A stretch of 64,000 nucleotides of DNA from UBA8389 sp035719105 (GCA_035719105.1 DASTGN010000004.1:62001-126000), one strand, 5' to 3'. Counted from the first letter of the stretch, positions 42,238-55,985 are shown. Program-made: numbers and translations. Notes: a model not told the origin generated them from the sequence alone.

Positions 42238-44922
42238 ATGAAGTTACAATTCAACATCCATTACATCACATACGGCAATCAAGTATTGTCGCTTATTGGT
42301 AATTCTTCGCAGACCGGTCGGTTCAACGAGAAAGATGCGATTGCTTTGAAACCCTCTGAGGATGGGGTTTGGAAACTTGAATTAGACGTACCGGAGGCCG
42401 GTGTTTTGGAATACCGATATCTGATTCGCAACAATGGGCAAACCGAACGTAGGGAGTGGGGAGAAAATCGTTGCGTTGTCATTCCTTCAGGGTTGGAAAG
42501 TTACACAGTTTACGATGCCTGGCAGGATGAACCAGATAAAAGCTTCTTGTATACCTCTGCCTTTACCGATAGTTTGCTTCGAGTGGAACACGAAACGTCC
42601 GACATCGTTTATGCCTCCAATCGGGTCATTCTAAAAGTTCACGCTCCTTTTGTACGTAAAAATCAATGTTTGGGCATATCCGGAGACTGTGGTCTTTTTG
42701 GTGGCTGGAAAACGGATAAGGCCTTGAGAATGCATTCGGAGCGTTTTCCCGAATGGATTATCTCACTGGATGCCAACAGCCTACCTTTAACCAGCAATTA
42801 TAAATTTGTACTTTTAGGTAAAATCAGCGGTAAAATTCTTCATTTTGAATGGGGGGAACCCAGAATTCTGGTCATACCTTCAGATACTGAGAAAAAATTG
42901 ATTCAGCACACTGGCATGTACTTCCGTTTTCAAGAAGCTCCCTGGAAGGGCGCTGGAGTAGCAATTCCCATATTTTCTCTCCGAACGGACGATAGCTGGG
43001 GTTGTGGTGATTTTGGTGATCTTCGGAAGATGACGGATTGGGCGGTTTCAACGGGCATGCAACTTATTCAAACGTTGCCGGTTAATGATACCACTTTGAC
43101 CGAAACCTGGCGAGACTCTTACCCCTATTCCGCCATTTCAAACTATGCGTTGCATCCCATGTACTGTTCGATGGTCGATTTACCTGATTTGAAGGATCAG
43201 AAATTGATGGACGGGCTGGAAGCTGCTCGGGTTAAACTCAACGAGTTGCCCGAATTGGATTATGAGCAGGTATTGCAACTCAAGTGGAAATATTTCAAGG
43301 AACTGTTTAATCAAGAAGGTCTGGTCACCTTGGCTTCAAACGAGTTTAAGACGTTCTTTGATCGCAATAAAGATTGGTTGATTCCGTACGCAGCTTTTTG
43401 TTATTTACGCTGGAAAACGGGGCAAACTGATTTCAGAAACTGGGGTGAATGGGCGGAGTACAAAATCGATAAGATTTTGGCTTTGTCGAATCCCAACGAA
43501 GCGCACTATCCGGAAATCGCCATTCATTATTACATTCAATACTTGCTACATATCCAGTTGACAGAGGCACGTGAGTACGCTCACAAGCATTCGGTTGTAT
43601 TGAAAGGCGATATACCCATCGGAGTCAGCCGCAACAGTGTGGAAGCATGGTCCGAAAGCTCTTTGTTCAACATGGATGCTCAGGTTGGTGCGCCCCCGGA
43701 CAATTTTTCGGTGACCGGTCAAAACTGGGGTTTTCCATCTTACAATTGGGATCGAATGAAAAGCGATCAATACAGTTGGTGGAAACGTCGATTCAACAAG
43801 ATGGCCGATTATTTCGATGCATACCGAATCGATCACATATTGGGATTTTTTCGAATTTGGGAAATCCCGGCACATTCTGTAGAAGGGCTTTTGGGCTATT
43901 TCAACCCCGCTTTACCGTTACAGGCTCAGGATATGATGAATTATGGCTTCCATTTCGAACCAAAAGACATGGCTACCCCTTTCCTTCCTGAAAATCTGAT
44001 CAATAATTTATTTGGGAAAGATGCCCCTACGATTTTTAAGAAGTATCTAAAGAAGAAACATGATGGGTTTTATCTTCTTAAATCAGCATTCGAAACCCAA
44101 CAATTGATTAAAGCTCATTTTGGTGAAGGGCCGTTGGAACCTGAGGTCGTTGCACTTCGCGATAAGTTGTATTCGCTCTGCAGTGAAGTGTTGTTTGTTC
44201 CCGATCCTTATCAATCAGGCTTCTACCATCCACGTATTTCAGCGTTTGGTACCGAGCGTTTCCGTTGGCTGAATGATGATCAGAAAAATGCTTTCGGTCG
44301 TCTGTACAACGATTTCTTCTATGTTCGAAATGTTGAATTCTGGAGACAAAAAGCCTTAGAAAAATTACCGGAGTTGGTTCATTCCACCCGCATGCTTTCC
44401 TGCGGGGAAGACTTGGGCATGGTACCTTCCTGTGTGGCCGATGTTATGAATCAATTGAAAATCTTAAGTCTTGAGATTCAGCGCATGCCCAAATCAACGG
44501 GTGCATTATTCGAAAACCTGAACAACATTCCGTACCAATCGGTCTGCACCACTTCGACGCACGATATGAGTCCGCTTCGGGCTTGGTGGTTGGAAGATCG
44601 TTCTACCATTCAGCAATATTACAACCAGATATTGTGGAAAGGGGGCGAAGCTCCATGGGAATGCAACCCAGAACTGGCAACCATTGTGGTGGAAAATCAC
44701 TTAGCCACTCCTGCTATTTGGGTCATTCTACCTTGGCAAGATTGGATGGCCACCGACAAAAAATTGCGCAATCCAGATCCGCTGGCTGAACGCATCAATA
44801 TACCATCCAATCCTCAACATTACTGGCGTTACCGAATGCACATCACCCTTGACCAATTGTTGAAAGCCAAGACTTTCAATGCAAAAATCAAGGAAATGGT
44901 ACTAAAGTCAGGAAGAGGGTGA
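42238..44922 (+). CDS. malQ: 4-alpha-glucanotransferase (amylomaltase, GH77) with N-terminal CBM20 modules
   Basis: An 894-residue cytoplasmic enzyme that transfers alpha-1,4-glucan chains and processes maltodextrins or glycogen. Two starch-binding CBM20-like modules precede the catalytic domain (about 1-110, HYITYGNQVLSLIGNSSQTG; about 125-240, FVRKNQCLGISGDCGLFGGW). The GH77 domain starts near FSLRTDDSWGCGDFGDL. Catalytic landmarks are LKGDIPIGVSRNSVEAW, FDAYRIDHILGFFRIWEIP (nucleophile Asp), MLSCGEDLGMVPSCV (acid Glu) and TTSTHDMSPLRAWW (third Asp). This two-CBM long form is typical of Bacteroidota. It ends four bases from the convergent GH36-like gene, leaving no room for a terminator. 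Confidence 0.95.
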   Translation: MKLQFNIHYITYGNQVLSLIGNSSQTGRFNEKDAIALKPSEDGVWKLELDVPEAGVLEYRYLIRNNGQTERREWGENRCVVIPSGLESYTVYDAWQDEPDKSFLYTSAFTDSLLRVEHETSDIVYASNRVILKVHAPFVRKNQCLGISGDCGLFGGWKTDKALRMHSERFPEWIISLDANSLPLTSNYKFVLLGKISGKILHFEWGEPRILVIPSDTEKKLIQHTGMYFRFQEAPWKGAGVAIPIFSLRTDDSWGCGDFGDLRKMTDWAVSTGMQLIQTLPVNDTTLTETWRDSYPYSAISNYALHPMYCSMVDLPDLKDQKLMDGLEAARVKLNELPELDYEQVLQLKWKYFKELFNQEGLVTLASNEFKTFFDRNKDWLIPYAAFCYLRWKTGQTDFRNWGEWAEYKIDKILALSNPNEAHYPEIAIHYYIQYLLHIQLTEAREYAHKHSVVLKGDIPIGVSRNSVEAWSESSLFNMDAQVGAPPDNFSVTGQNWGFPSYNWDRMKSDQYSWWKRRFNKMADYFDAYRIDHILGFFRIWEIPAHSVEGLLGYFNPALPLQAQDMMNYGFHFEPKDMATPFLPENLINNLFGKDAPTIFKKYLKKKHDGFYLLKSAFETQQLIKAHFGEGPLEPEVVALRDKLYSLCSEVLFVPDPYQSGFYHPRISAFGTERFRWLNDDQKNAFGRLYNDFFYVRNVEFWRQKALEKLPELVHSTRMLSCGEDLGMVPSCVADVMNQLKILSLEIQRMPKSTGALFENLNNIPYQSVCTTSTHDMSPLRAWWLEDRSTIQQYYNQILWKGGEAPWECNPELATIVVENHLATPAIWVILPWQDWMATDKKLRNPDPLAERINIPSNPQHYWRYRMHITLDQLLKAKTFNAKIKEMVLKSGRG

Positions 44923-44926
44923 TCTC

Positions 44927-47011
44927 TCAGAATTGATACCCAATTACTAAAATCTCTTTCGGTTGCAATTTAATTGAGACAATTTGCCCGTTCGTAAGTT
45001 GCAAGGGAACATCCTTGCGATCACTAAGCTGAAAAACAACTTTTGCAGGTTTCTCATTTTTAAAGAATCCAGTAGCCCTATCCAATTTCATTTCAAAGGT
45101 TTTTGTCGTGTCGGAAGGGTTATGAAGAGAGAGGTAGCCCTTATTATTTCCCCAGCCAACATATCCGTACACTTCTTTTTCTGATGGATTTCCACCAACC
45201 ATTCGAACATGTTGGAACGCCGGAAAAAATTCATAGGACCATTTCAACCCCTCGGCAAGTACGTCCCAGTCTGCTGTTTTCAAAGAATCCGTTTTAAGAT
45301 ACAATTCGATAAACCCTGTCCCACGACTTAAATTCATGAATAAATAATTCCTGAACACATCGGGCTCTTCCTTATTTTTGGCATTCTTTTTGGGCTCGTG
45401 ATTAAATATCGAGTTGATGGGATATTTGGTATTTTCCTTTTTCCAAATCTGATAATAAACGTTATCCCGATAGACCAATTCTCCGGTTCGGTCAGCTCCG
45501 CCTGCGGCATCCCCTGCATTGATCAACCAGACCGCATCAATGTATTGCAACCACCAAGGACTTAGATAAGCACCGTTGGTGATGGAGATATAAATGGCAG
45601 GGTTAATTTCAGCCATTTTGTCAAAGATCTGGATCAATCTTTCTGTACCTTTTGTTAAATAATAGGTTTTCAGTTCATCGTATTTGGAATCGTTTAACAA
45701 GGGAGAATTGGCGGAAAGCGTATCTGGCAGACCGAACTGGGGCATGTATGGAGTTCCTCTACCCTTCAGTTCAAAGTCGCGGATATGGAGATGACCAAAA
45801 GTTCCATCGAATTTGAAATATGCCACGCCCATTTTGGTTAATTCCAACACCCTGTCCTCCAACTTTTGCATATACTTTGGGCCAGTCAATGACATCGAAT
45901 TATCCAACGCCTCAAGTCCCAAATTGCGGAATTTAGCAACCATGGGTTTAGCTCCAAAAAAACACCCGGGGCTCAACCACAATCCCAACGATGATTTGGC
46001 ATCGTGCACCAAATTAAATGTACCGGAGAATCCTCTGTCGAATTTTTTATTGATTCTCCAGATAGTGTCTTGCGTCACACTGTCATTCACCTGCCATCCA
46101 TCATCGATGACATAGGCATTCAATGGTTTACAGCTTCTCTTGATGACCAATTCATCGTTAATCTTGCTTACGCTTTGCGCAAAATTTGCTTTGGAAACCT
46201 TTTGCCCAAAATCAAACCATGAATTATATTGAACCTGAAGTCTTAAAGGACGTTTTCGAATGCAATCAATATAGTCTAAAAATGCATCATCGATGTAATC
46301 TTTATCGTCCGCCACTCCAATAACGGATTTGTAAGAGCAATAAGCTTCCCCAGGTTTTAGATCCTTGCTTACCAAATAACCACACTGCATCCTGTTTCCG
46401 ACAACCGTATTCACCGCGGCGGGGAATTCAATTCCTAAAAATAGAGCCGACTCCTTCGTATACAAAGGTTGGCCAAGGTTGGGTTTCCATTCCCCACGGG
46501 CGTAAATCTTATTGACCGTATAGGGCTGCAAAGCATCAACAGCTTCCAAATCTTCCACGTCAATTCTTTCCAATGTCAAAGAAGATGCCGGAATCACCTT
46601 AATATATTTGCGACAGTAGAAATCAGATTCTGCCAATTCATAATAGACTTCCAACGTGATGTTTTCGGACTCATTTTTCAATCGGACAAGGTATCCAGTT
46701 CCTTGACAATCTTTAAGCTGGTAATGTTGAGTGTCCTTTACCAAGAAATCCTTATTGGTCAGAATTTGGTCAGTGCCTTCACTTCCAACACCTTTTGAAA
46801 TCCGCAGCGAGAATTCATTGCACGAAAGAGGGTTCAAATCTTTCTTGATTCGTTTATTTTGAATCCGAATGGTTTTTAAAATGCCATCTCGGGTTGAAAT
46901 TACACGGCATAAATATTGATTTTCCAGTTTGAATGAATCCATTCCATAAGCAGAAAATCCCCAACAGATAAAAAACAACAAACCAATGAACTTTTTAATT
47001 TTGATTCTCAT
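44927..47011 (-). CDS. Exported GH36/clan-D alpha-galactosidase-like enzyme
   Basis: A 694-residue exported protein with signal peptide (LLFFICWGFSAYG). The N-terminal beta-sandwich (about 25-265) is followed by a TIM barrel of the GH27/GH36 clan: LQVQYNSWFDFGQKVSK, NAYVIDDGWQVN, LGLWLSPGCFFG and VAYFKFDGTFGHLHIRDF, where the Asp of KFDG is the probable nucleophile. YIDAVWLINAGDAAGGADRTG is placed where the acid/base lies. The C-terminal beta domain ends VSIKLQPKEILVIGYQF. It follows metH on the same strand by 42 bases, but functions are unrelated. Alpha-galactoside or alpha-N-acetylgalactosaminide hydrolysis is the best guess; the subfamily is not a standard one. Confidence 0.82.
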   Translation of the reverse strand: MRIKIKKFIGLLFFICWGFSAYGMDSFKLENQYLCRVISTRDGILKTIRIQNKRIKKDLNPLSCNEFSLRISKGVGSEGTDQILTNKDFLVKDTQHYQLKDCQGTGYLVRLKNESENITLEVYYELAESDFYCRKYIKVIPASSLTLERIDVEDLEAVDALQPYTVNKIYARGEWKPNLGQPLYTKESALFLGIEFPAAVNTVVGNRMQCGYLVSKDLKPGEAYCSYKSVIGVADDKDYIDDAFLDYIDCIRKRPLRLQVQYNSWFDFGQKVSKANFAQSVSKINDELVIKRSCKPLNAYVIDDGWQVNDSVTQDTIWRINKKFDRGFSGTFNLVHDAKSSLGLWLSPGCFFGAKPMVAKFRNLGLEALDNSMSLTGPKYMQKLEDRVLELTKMGVAYFKFDGTFGHLHIRDFELKGRGTPYMPQFGLPDTLSANSPLLNDSKYDELKTYYLTKGTERLIQIFDKMAEINPAIYISITNGAYLSPWWLQYIDAVWLINAGDAAGGADRTGELVYRDNVYYQIWKKENTKYPINSIFNHEPKKNAKNKEEPDVFRNYLFMNLSRGTGFIELYLKTDSLKTADWDVLAEGLKWSYEFFPAFQHVRMVGGNPSEKEVYGYVGWGNNKGYLSLHNPSDTTKTFEMKLDRATGFFKNEKPAKVVFQLSDRKDVPLQLTNGQIVSIKLQPKEILVIGYQF

Positions 47012-47053
47012 TCGGATATTATTGGTTAGATATTTAGAACAATCTCCTGAAAT

Positions 47054-50707
<3,654 letters not shown>

Positions 50708-50763
50708 TCTCTTACTAATTGAAAATTTGTTGTAAAGATAGCCAATTTTTTCAGAGGAAAGGA

Positions 50764-50771
50764 TACCTTTG
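50764..50771 (+). promoter_or_regulatory. Possible -7 element (TACCTTTG) for kdsA-kdsD
   Basis: A full match to TAnnTTTG 82 bases before the kdsA ATG, in the divergent metH/kdsA intergenic region; no TTG at the usual distance. Candidate only. Confidence 0.35.
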
Positions 50772-50853
50772 CTGGGGTAAATCAGCACCGGATCAGTGCA
50801 GTTCAGCGCTGGCCGGCAGGGATTTCTCCTTAAAAAAAACTATCCGATTAACA

Positions 50854-51687
50854 ATGACAACCACCAAAGAAGTTTCAGTCTCGGGAAAGTTCAATCTCGG
50901 CGGAACGCTGCCTTTTGTTTTGATTGCAGGCCCTTGCGCCATTGAAAGTGAAGAAATGACCCTGACGGTGGCGGAGACTTTGAAAAAAACCTGCAACGAA
51001 CTTGGCATTCATCTCATATTCAAATCATCCTTCGACAAGGCCAACCGTTCCTCCATTCACGCTCCTCGTGGTGTCGGTCTCGATGAAGGACTTCGCATAT
51101 TGGAAAAAGTACGTTGTGAGCTGGAACTGCCCATCGTCACGGACGTTCACGAATCCTATCAATGCAAACCCGTCGGTGAAGTCGTAGATATGATTCAGAT
51201 TCCTGCCTTTCTTTCCCGCCAAACCGACTTGTTGGTGGCAGCAGCTCATACCGGCAAGATTGTCAATGTCAAAAAAGGTCAGTTCATGGCGCCATGGGAT
51301 ATGAAAAACGTCATTACTAAACTCGAAGAAGCTGGCAATCACCAGATTTTGCTTTGCGAACGAGGTAGTTCGTTTGGATACAACAACCTGATTGTTGACA
51401 TGACCGGACTGGTGGATATGCGTTCTTACGGCTATCCTGTCGTTTTCGACGCCACCCATTCGGTGCAAAAACCGGGCGGTCAGGGTTCCTCCACTGGCGG
51501 AAACCGTGAAATGGTACCACCCTTGATGCGGGCAGCATTAGCCACTGGGGTAGACGCTATATTTGCCGAAGTTCATCCGGATCCAGATCATGCTTTTTCT
51601 GACGGACCCAATCAACTCCGATTAGACGGTATTCGCGAGATTTTGAGGCAAGCACAAGCTATCGATGCGTTGGTGAAACAATTTTAA
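50854..51687 (+). CDS. kdsA: 3-deoxy-8-phosphooctulonate synthase (KDO-8-P synthase)
   Basis: A 277-residue TIM-barrel synthase that condenses phosphoenolpyruvate with arabinose-5-phosphate to make KDO-8-phosphate for lipopolysaccharide. The ATG at 50854 is chosen because a longer in-frame start nearly abuts the divergent metH start and adds an unrelated Cys-rich stretch. Landmarks are VLIAGPCAIESEE, FKSSFDKANRSS, VTDVHESYQ, VDMIQIPAFLSRQTDLLVA and KIVNVKKGQFMAPWDM. Cys in AGPC (where Asn is found in the E. coli enzyme) marks the metal-dependent class. It is nine bases upstream of kdsD, the next pathway partner. Confidence 0.97.
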   Translation: MTTTKEVSVSGKFNLGGTLPFVLIAGPCAIESEEMTLTVAETLKKTCNELGIHLIFKSSFDKANRSSIHAPRGVGLDEGLRILEKVRCELELPIVTDVHESYQCKPVGEVVDMIQIPAFLSRQTDLLVAAAHTGKIVNVKKGQFMAPWDMKNVITKLEEAGNHQILLCERGSSFGYNNLIVDMTGLVDMRSYGYPVVFDATHSVQKPGGQGSSTGGNREMVPPLMRAALATGVDAIFAEVHPDPDHAFSDGPNQLRLDGIREILRQAQAIDALVKQF

Positions 51688-51696
51688 GTTAAAATC

Positions 51697-52662
51697 ATGA
51701 ACTATATCGAAATAAGTCGTTCCGTATTTCATCAGGAAATCACCGAATTAGAAAAGGTCAGTGCCCGTATCGGCAAAGAAATGAGCGAAGTGGTGGAACT
51801 TATTTACGAATGCCCGGGAAAGGTTGTCGTGACCGGAATTGGTAAAACTGGCATTATTGGTAAAAAAATTGCAGCTTCCTTGGCCTCTACCGGTACGCCT
51901 GCCATTTTTATGAACGCAACCGATGCCATCCACGGTGACTTGGGCATGGTTCATCGGGACGATGTGGTCATTGCCATTTCAAACAGTGGCAGCACCCTGG
52001 AAATCACAAACATACTTTCTCCCATCCGTCGCATTGGTGCCTCTATCGTAGCCATGACAGGCAATGCAACATCACCGCTTGGACGTGATGCCGATCTCAT
52101 TCTGAATGTGGCCGTTACTGCTGAAGCCTGCCCGCTTGGTGTCGCACCAACCACTTCAACTACCGCGACATTGGTTATGGGGGATGCTTTGACCGTTTGC
52201 CTGATGAAACGGCGCGGCTTCAAGATTGAGGATTATGCTGTTTACCACCCAGGAGGAGCCTTGGGCAGACGGCTGTTGACCCAAGTGGAAGACCTGATGA
52301 GCCGCGACATTCCAACTGTCAAGGAATCAGATCATTTTAAAGATGTGATTTACGTCGTGAGCGATCGCCGCAAAGGTATGACCATGGTTTTGAACGAGGA
52401 GGGAGTAATCACCGGAATCATTACCGATGGAGATATTCGGCGTGCCATTCAACGTTTTGACGACATTCTTTCTTATCGTGCGGTTGACGTAATGACTCAT
52501 GGTTTCAAGAAAATTTCGGCATCGGCACAAATCAACGATGCTTTGGAATTGATGACTTCGAACAAAATCACTTCCATTGCCGTTCACAATCCGAAAGATA
52601 CTACAGACATTGTCGGATTGATCACCATTCACGACATCATCAATTGCGATTACGGTCGATAA
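51697..52662 (+). CDS. kdsD: Arabinose-5-phosphate isomerase (KpsF/GutQ family)
   Basis: A 321-residue isomerase converting ribulose-5-phosphate to arabinose-5-phosphate, the substrate of KdsA. The SIS domain (about 35-180) includes VVTGIGKTGIIGKKIAASL, NATDAIHGDLGMVHRDD and AISNSGSTLEITN. Two CBS domains follow (about 205-265, starting LMSRDIPTVKESDHF; about 270-320, VMTHGFKKISASAQINDAL). The family length and domain order are normal. It shares an operon with kdsA and is closed by a strong terminator starting right at its stop. Confidence 0.97.
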   Translation: MNYIEISRSVFHQEITELEKVSARIGKEMSEVVELIYECPGKVVVTGIGKTGIIGKKIAASLASTGTPAIFMNATDAIHGDLGMVHRDDVVIAISNSGSTLEITNILSPIRRIGASIVAMTGNATSPLGRDADLILNVAVTAEACPLGVAPTTSTTATLVMGDALTVCLMKRRGFKIEDYAVYHPGGALGRRLLTQVEDLMSRDIPTVKESDHFKDVIYVVSDRRKGMTMVLNEEGVITGIITDGDIRRAIQRFDDILSYRAVDVMTHGFKKISASAQINDALELMTSNKITSIAVHNPKDTTDIVGLITIHDIINCDYGR

Positions 52663-52695
52663 GAAAAGGGGCAACCTCGCGATTGCCCCTTTTTC
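52663..52695 (+). terminator. Bidirectional terminator between kdsD and gyrB
   Basis: An 11-base inverted repeat (AAAAGGGGCAA at 52664-52674, TTGCCCCTTTT at 52683-52693) with an 8-base loop, A-rich on the left and T-rich on the right, so it can act in both directions for kdsD and the convergent gyrB. Confidence 0.9.
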
Positions 52696-52717
52696 ATCCT
52701 ATTCGTTGTAAATTCAA

Positions 52718-54676
52718 TCAAGCATCAATGTTGGCGTAGGTTGCATTCGCCTCAATGAATTGGCGGCGCGGTGCTACGTCATCGCCCATGAGCATGGAGA
52801 AAACGTGGTCGCAATCAGCGGCGTTTTCGATGGTCACCTGGCGCAATGTTCTATGCTCGGGATCCATGGTGGTGTGCCAAAGTTGTTCGGCGTTCATTTC
52901 ACCAAGACCTTTGTAGCGCTGTGTATGCACAGCGTTTTCGTTTCCGCCACCGTATTTTTCGATAAACTGCTGACGTTGCAATTCGTTCCAGCAATATTCT
53001 TCGACTTTACCTTTTTTGCAAAGATAAAGGGGCGGCGTGGCAATATATAAATATCCTTTTTCGATCAAAACTTTCATCTGACGGAAAAAGAAAGTCATCA
53101 GCAAGGTGTCAATGTGCGAGCCATCGACATCGGCATCGGTCATAATAATAATCTTGTGATATCTTAGCTTGCTGATATTAAGCTCTTTGCTATCCTCTTC
53201 GGTGCCTATGCTGACCCCCAAAGCGGTATACATGTTTCGAATTTCTTCGTTTTCGAGAATTTTGTGGGTCATGGCCTTTTCCACATTCAAGATCTTACCA
53301 CGGATAGGCAAAATGGCTTGAAATTTACGGGAACGCCCTTGTTTCGCAGTACCACCGGCAGAGTCTCCTTCGACGATGAAGAATTCGCAAACCGCAGGGT
53401 CTTTGTCGGAACAGTCGGCTAATTTGCCGGGCAGACCGCCACCGGAAAGTGGGTTTTTACGTTGTACCAATTCGCGGGCATGACGGGCAGCATGACGGGC
53501 AGTAGCGGCAAGAATGACCTTGTCCACAATGATCTTGGCTTCCTTTGGATGCTCTTCCAAATAATTGCCGAGCGCTTCGCTGATAGCCATATCGACGGAA
53601 CCCATCACTTCATTGTTGCCAAGCTTGGTTTTGGTTTGACCTTCGAACTGAGGTTCAGCCACCTTAATCGAAATGACAGCAGTAAGTCCTTCACGAAAGT
53701 CATCACCGGTAATTTCAATCTTTAACTTGTCCAACATTTTCGAATCTTCGGCGTATTTTTTGAGCGTACGGGTCAGACCACGTCTGAAACCTGCCAAGTG
53801 GGTACCTCCTTCGATGGTGTTGATGTTGTTGACGTATGAGAATATGTTTTCGTTGTACGACTGGTTGTACATCATGGCCACTTCGACCGGTGTACCGGAT
53901 TTGTCGGTAGAAATATGGATGACATCCTCGATAAGAGGTTCGCGGGAAGCGTCCAGGAAACGAACAAATTCACGCAGACCATCGGTAGAAAAGAAAGTAT
54001 CCGATTGGAAATCACCATTTTCGAGCACATTGCGGCGATCAGTCAAGGTGAGGGTAATGCCTGTGTTCAGGTATGCCAATTCGCGAAGGCGACCCATTAG
54101 AATTTCGGCTTTGTATTCGAGCACTGAGAAAATTTCACCATCGGGCTTGAAGGTAACAGATGTTCCTGTCGTTTCTGAAGGACCAGCTTCTTTGACTGAG
54201 TAAAGTGGTTTACCCCGTTCATAATCCTGAACATGGCGTTTTCCATCTAAGCAGACTTCGACATGCAATTTTTCAGAAAGAGCGTTTACGCAAGATACAC
54301 CGACTCCGTGGAGCCCTCCGGAAACCTTGTAGGAACCCTTGTCGAACTTACCTCCGGCATGCAGTACTGTCAGAACAACTTCCAATGCAGAGCGTTGTTC
54401 TTTTTCCATGATGCCCACCGGAATACCTCGACCGTTATCGACCACCGTGATCGAATTATCCTCGTTGATGATGACATCGATTTGGGTGCAATATCCGGCC
54501 AATGCTTCGTCAATAGAGTTGTCCACCACTTCGTAAACCAGGTGGTGCAAACCTTTGATACCGGTGTCGCCAATATACATGGAAGGGCGCTTGCGAACGG
54601 CTTCTAAGCCTTCGAGTACCTGAATACTGTCCGCGGAATAGCTTTGTGAGGCGTCCAGTTTTTCTTCGTCGCTCAT
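52718..54676 (-). CDS. gyrB: DNA gyrase subunit B
   Basis: A 652-residue type IIA topoisomerase subunit that hydrolyses ATP to introduce negative supercoils with GyrA. The GHKL ATPase motifs are YEVVDNSIDEALAGYC, VVDNGRGIPVG and VSGGLHGVGVSCVNALS. The transducer ends near YKVSGG-linked segments, and the TOPRIM domain shows FIVEGDSAGGTAKQGR and IMTDADVDGSHIDTLL. The C-terminal GyrB tail (YKGLGEMNAEQLWHTTMDPE) is present and the length is that of Bacteroidales GyrB without the proteobacterial insert. A well-formed promoter lies upstream. Confidence 0.97.
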   Translation of the reverse strand: MSDEEKLDASQSYSADSIQVLEGLEAVRKRPSMYIGDTGIKGLHHLVYEVVDNSIDEALAGYCTQIDVIINEDNSITVVDNGRGIPVGIMEKEQRSALEVVLTVLHAGGKFDKGSYKVSGGLHGVGVSCVNALSEKLHVEVCLDGKRHVQDYERGKPLYSVKEAGPSETTGTSVTFKPDGEIFSVLEYKAEILMGRLRELAYLNTGITLTLTDRRNVLENGDFQSDTFFSTDGLREFVRFLDASREPLIEDVIHISTDKSGTPVEVAMMYNQSYNENIFSYVNNINTIEGGTHLAGFRRGLTRTLKKYAEDSKMLDKLKIEITGDDFREGLTAVISIKVAEPQFEGQTKTKLGNNEVMGSVDMAISEALGNYLEEHPKEAKIIVDKVILAATARHAARHARELVQRKNPLSGGGLPGKLADCSDKDPAVCEFFIVEGDSAGGTAKQGRSRKFQAILPIRGKILNVEKAMTHKILENEEIRNMYTALGVSIGTEEDSKELNISKLRYHKIIIMTDADVDGSHIDTLLMTFFFRQMKVLIEKGYLYIATPPLYLCKKGKVEEYCWNELQRQQFIEKYGGGNENAVHTQRYKGLGEMNAEQLWHTTMDPEHRTLRQVTIENAADCDHVFSMLMGDDVAPRRQFIEANATYANIDA

Positions 54677-54758
54677 AAATGGATTTCTTTATTTCGTAAT
54701 TGATAAAAGCTCTGTAATTCGGGATCGAACCTCAAAGGGACCTTCCGCGAAAATCGAA

Positions 54759-54789
54759 CAAATATATGAAAATTACCCCATTTAAGCAA
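54759..54789 (-). promoter_or_regulatory. Bacteroidota-type promoter of gyrB
   Basis: On the minus strand TTG (54789-54787) and TATATTTG (54766-54759) are separated by exactly 20 bases, a full match to the consensus. The predicted start of transcription is about 75 bases before the gyrB ATG. Confidence 0.8.
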
Positions 54790-54853
54790 GAGGATTCGGA
54801 AGGTTTTTTATGAATCAAATCAAAATGCGCTTGATTTCAGGCGGTCTATCGAA

Positions 54854-55858
54854 TTACTTGCTGACAGGGTTTACAACGATCCAAGATTGCTCTTTTCCGT
54901 CCTTATCTTGCGTTAGGCAAGCTGTGAACAAAGCGATAACCTCTCCCTTTTCATTGACATAAACAAACGGACGTTCTCTTCTTCTGAAAGTTTGAGAGGT
55001 CTGGTCATCGTAGTCCACTTTTTTGGTATAAACAGGTTCTTTTGAAACCAGGGTGTAGTTGATTCCGTCCTTTGAAGCGTATTGAGCACCATTTTTACTG
55101 ACGCCGGTAGCTTTTCCGACGAAGTCGCTCAGGATGACATTGTATTGATTGTTGGCCCACCAGATGGTCGGATCTTCTAATTCGTTTTCTCCGGGAAGTG
55201 AATTTTTACCCTCGTTCAAAAGGGTGTACTTTGCCTTGAAAGAAGGTGCGGTATATACCTGAGCAATACGGATGTTATTAATGGATTTACGACCAAAAAC
55301 ATAAATGCTGCCGTCAGCCTTTACCAATGGTGCGGGATTCGAGAAAGGCATGGCAACGTTGTCGCAGCGAGTCCAGGGCCCGGTAATTGATTTGGACCAG
55401 GCATAACCGGTTTCGTTGGCAGAGGAAATATAGTACAAGATATAGGTATCGCCAGACTTGACAATTTTCGGATTATGGGCTCTGTCGTTATCCCAGTATC
55501 CTTCGCGTTTTTGGAGAACTACTTCCTGAAAAGTGTACGGACCATATAAGTTGTCAGAGGTAGCGCGTACGATTTCAGAGTATTTTGTCCATCCACCCAA
55601 GCCATATTGTTCAGGCCAGCGAGAGGCAAATAAGTGATACGTTTTGCCCACTTTCATGACAGATGGACACCAAAGAATGTAACCTTCCATTTTGAAGCCT
55701 GCATTTTTAATAGCGGGTTTGATCTGACCAGTGATGGGCTTAAGGACCACCTCAGATGACGCTTCCTTTGCAATGGATTTTGCTTCTGTTTTTTCGCAGG
55801 TGAACGCGGCGATAACGCACAATAATGCAGCTAAGATTGTTTGACGATGACGAATCAT
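54854..55858 (-). CDS. Exported five-bladed beta-propeller glycoside hydrolase (GH43/GH117-like)
   Basis: A 334-residue exported protein of the GH43-like beta-propeller superfamily. A signal segment is at about 8-25. Blade motifs are YILWCPSVMKVGKTYHLFAS (first acidic/metal region), GYWDNDRAHNPKIVKSGDTY, YILYYISSANETGYAWSK, PFSNPAPLVKADGSIYVFG and ENELEDPTIWWANNQYNVIL. The Glu/Asp pair in ELEDPTIW is a likely catalytic position, and the late RRRERPFVY strand closes the propeller. It is a lone gene on the minus strand. Substrate unclear: arabinose, xylose or galactose side chains are all possible. A CAAATATA (minus TATATTTG) at 55893-55900 may be its -7 element. Confidence 0.78.
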   Translation of the reverse strand: MIRHRQTILAALLCVIAAFTCEKTEAKSIAKEASSEVVLKPITGQIKPAIKNAGFKMEGYILWCPSVMKVGKTYHLFASRWPEQYGLGGWTKYSEIVRATSDNLYGPYTFQEVVLQKREGYWDNDRAHNPKIVKSGDTYILYYISSANETGYAWSKSITGPWTRCDNVAMPFSNPAPLVKADGSIYVFGRKSINNIRIAQVYTAPSFKAKYTLLNEGKNSLPGENELEDPTIWWANNQYNVILSDFVGKATGVSKNGAQYASKDGINYTLVSKEPVYTKKVDYDDQTSQTFRRRERPFVYVNEKGEVIALFTACLTQDKDGKEQSWIVVNPVSK

Positions 55859-55985
55859 TTTTATTTTGTTTTATGTTATGGTATTGATTGAACAAATATA
55901 GGAAATCGACCTCGTAAATGAATGCTTTTATCGTAAAATAAAGGACTTTTTCATATCTTGGCGCACCAAATTGAATTCCTACGAA

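Noticed and set aside
50708..50853. Possible cobalamin riboswitch in the metH/kdsA intergenic region
   Set aside because: Only 146 bases are available for two divergent promoters and no B12-box sequence could be recognised.
50719..50853. Longer N-terminus for kdsA (45 extra codons)
   Set aside because: It starts 12 bases from the divergent metH start codon, leaves no promoter space and matches no KdsA N-terminus.
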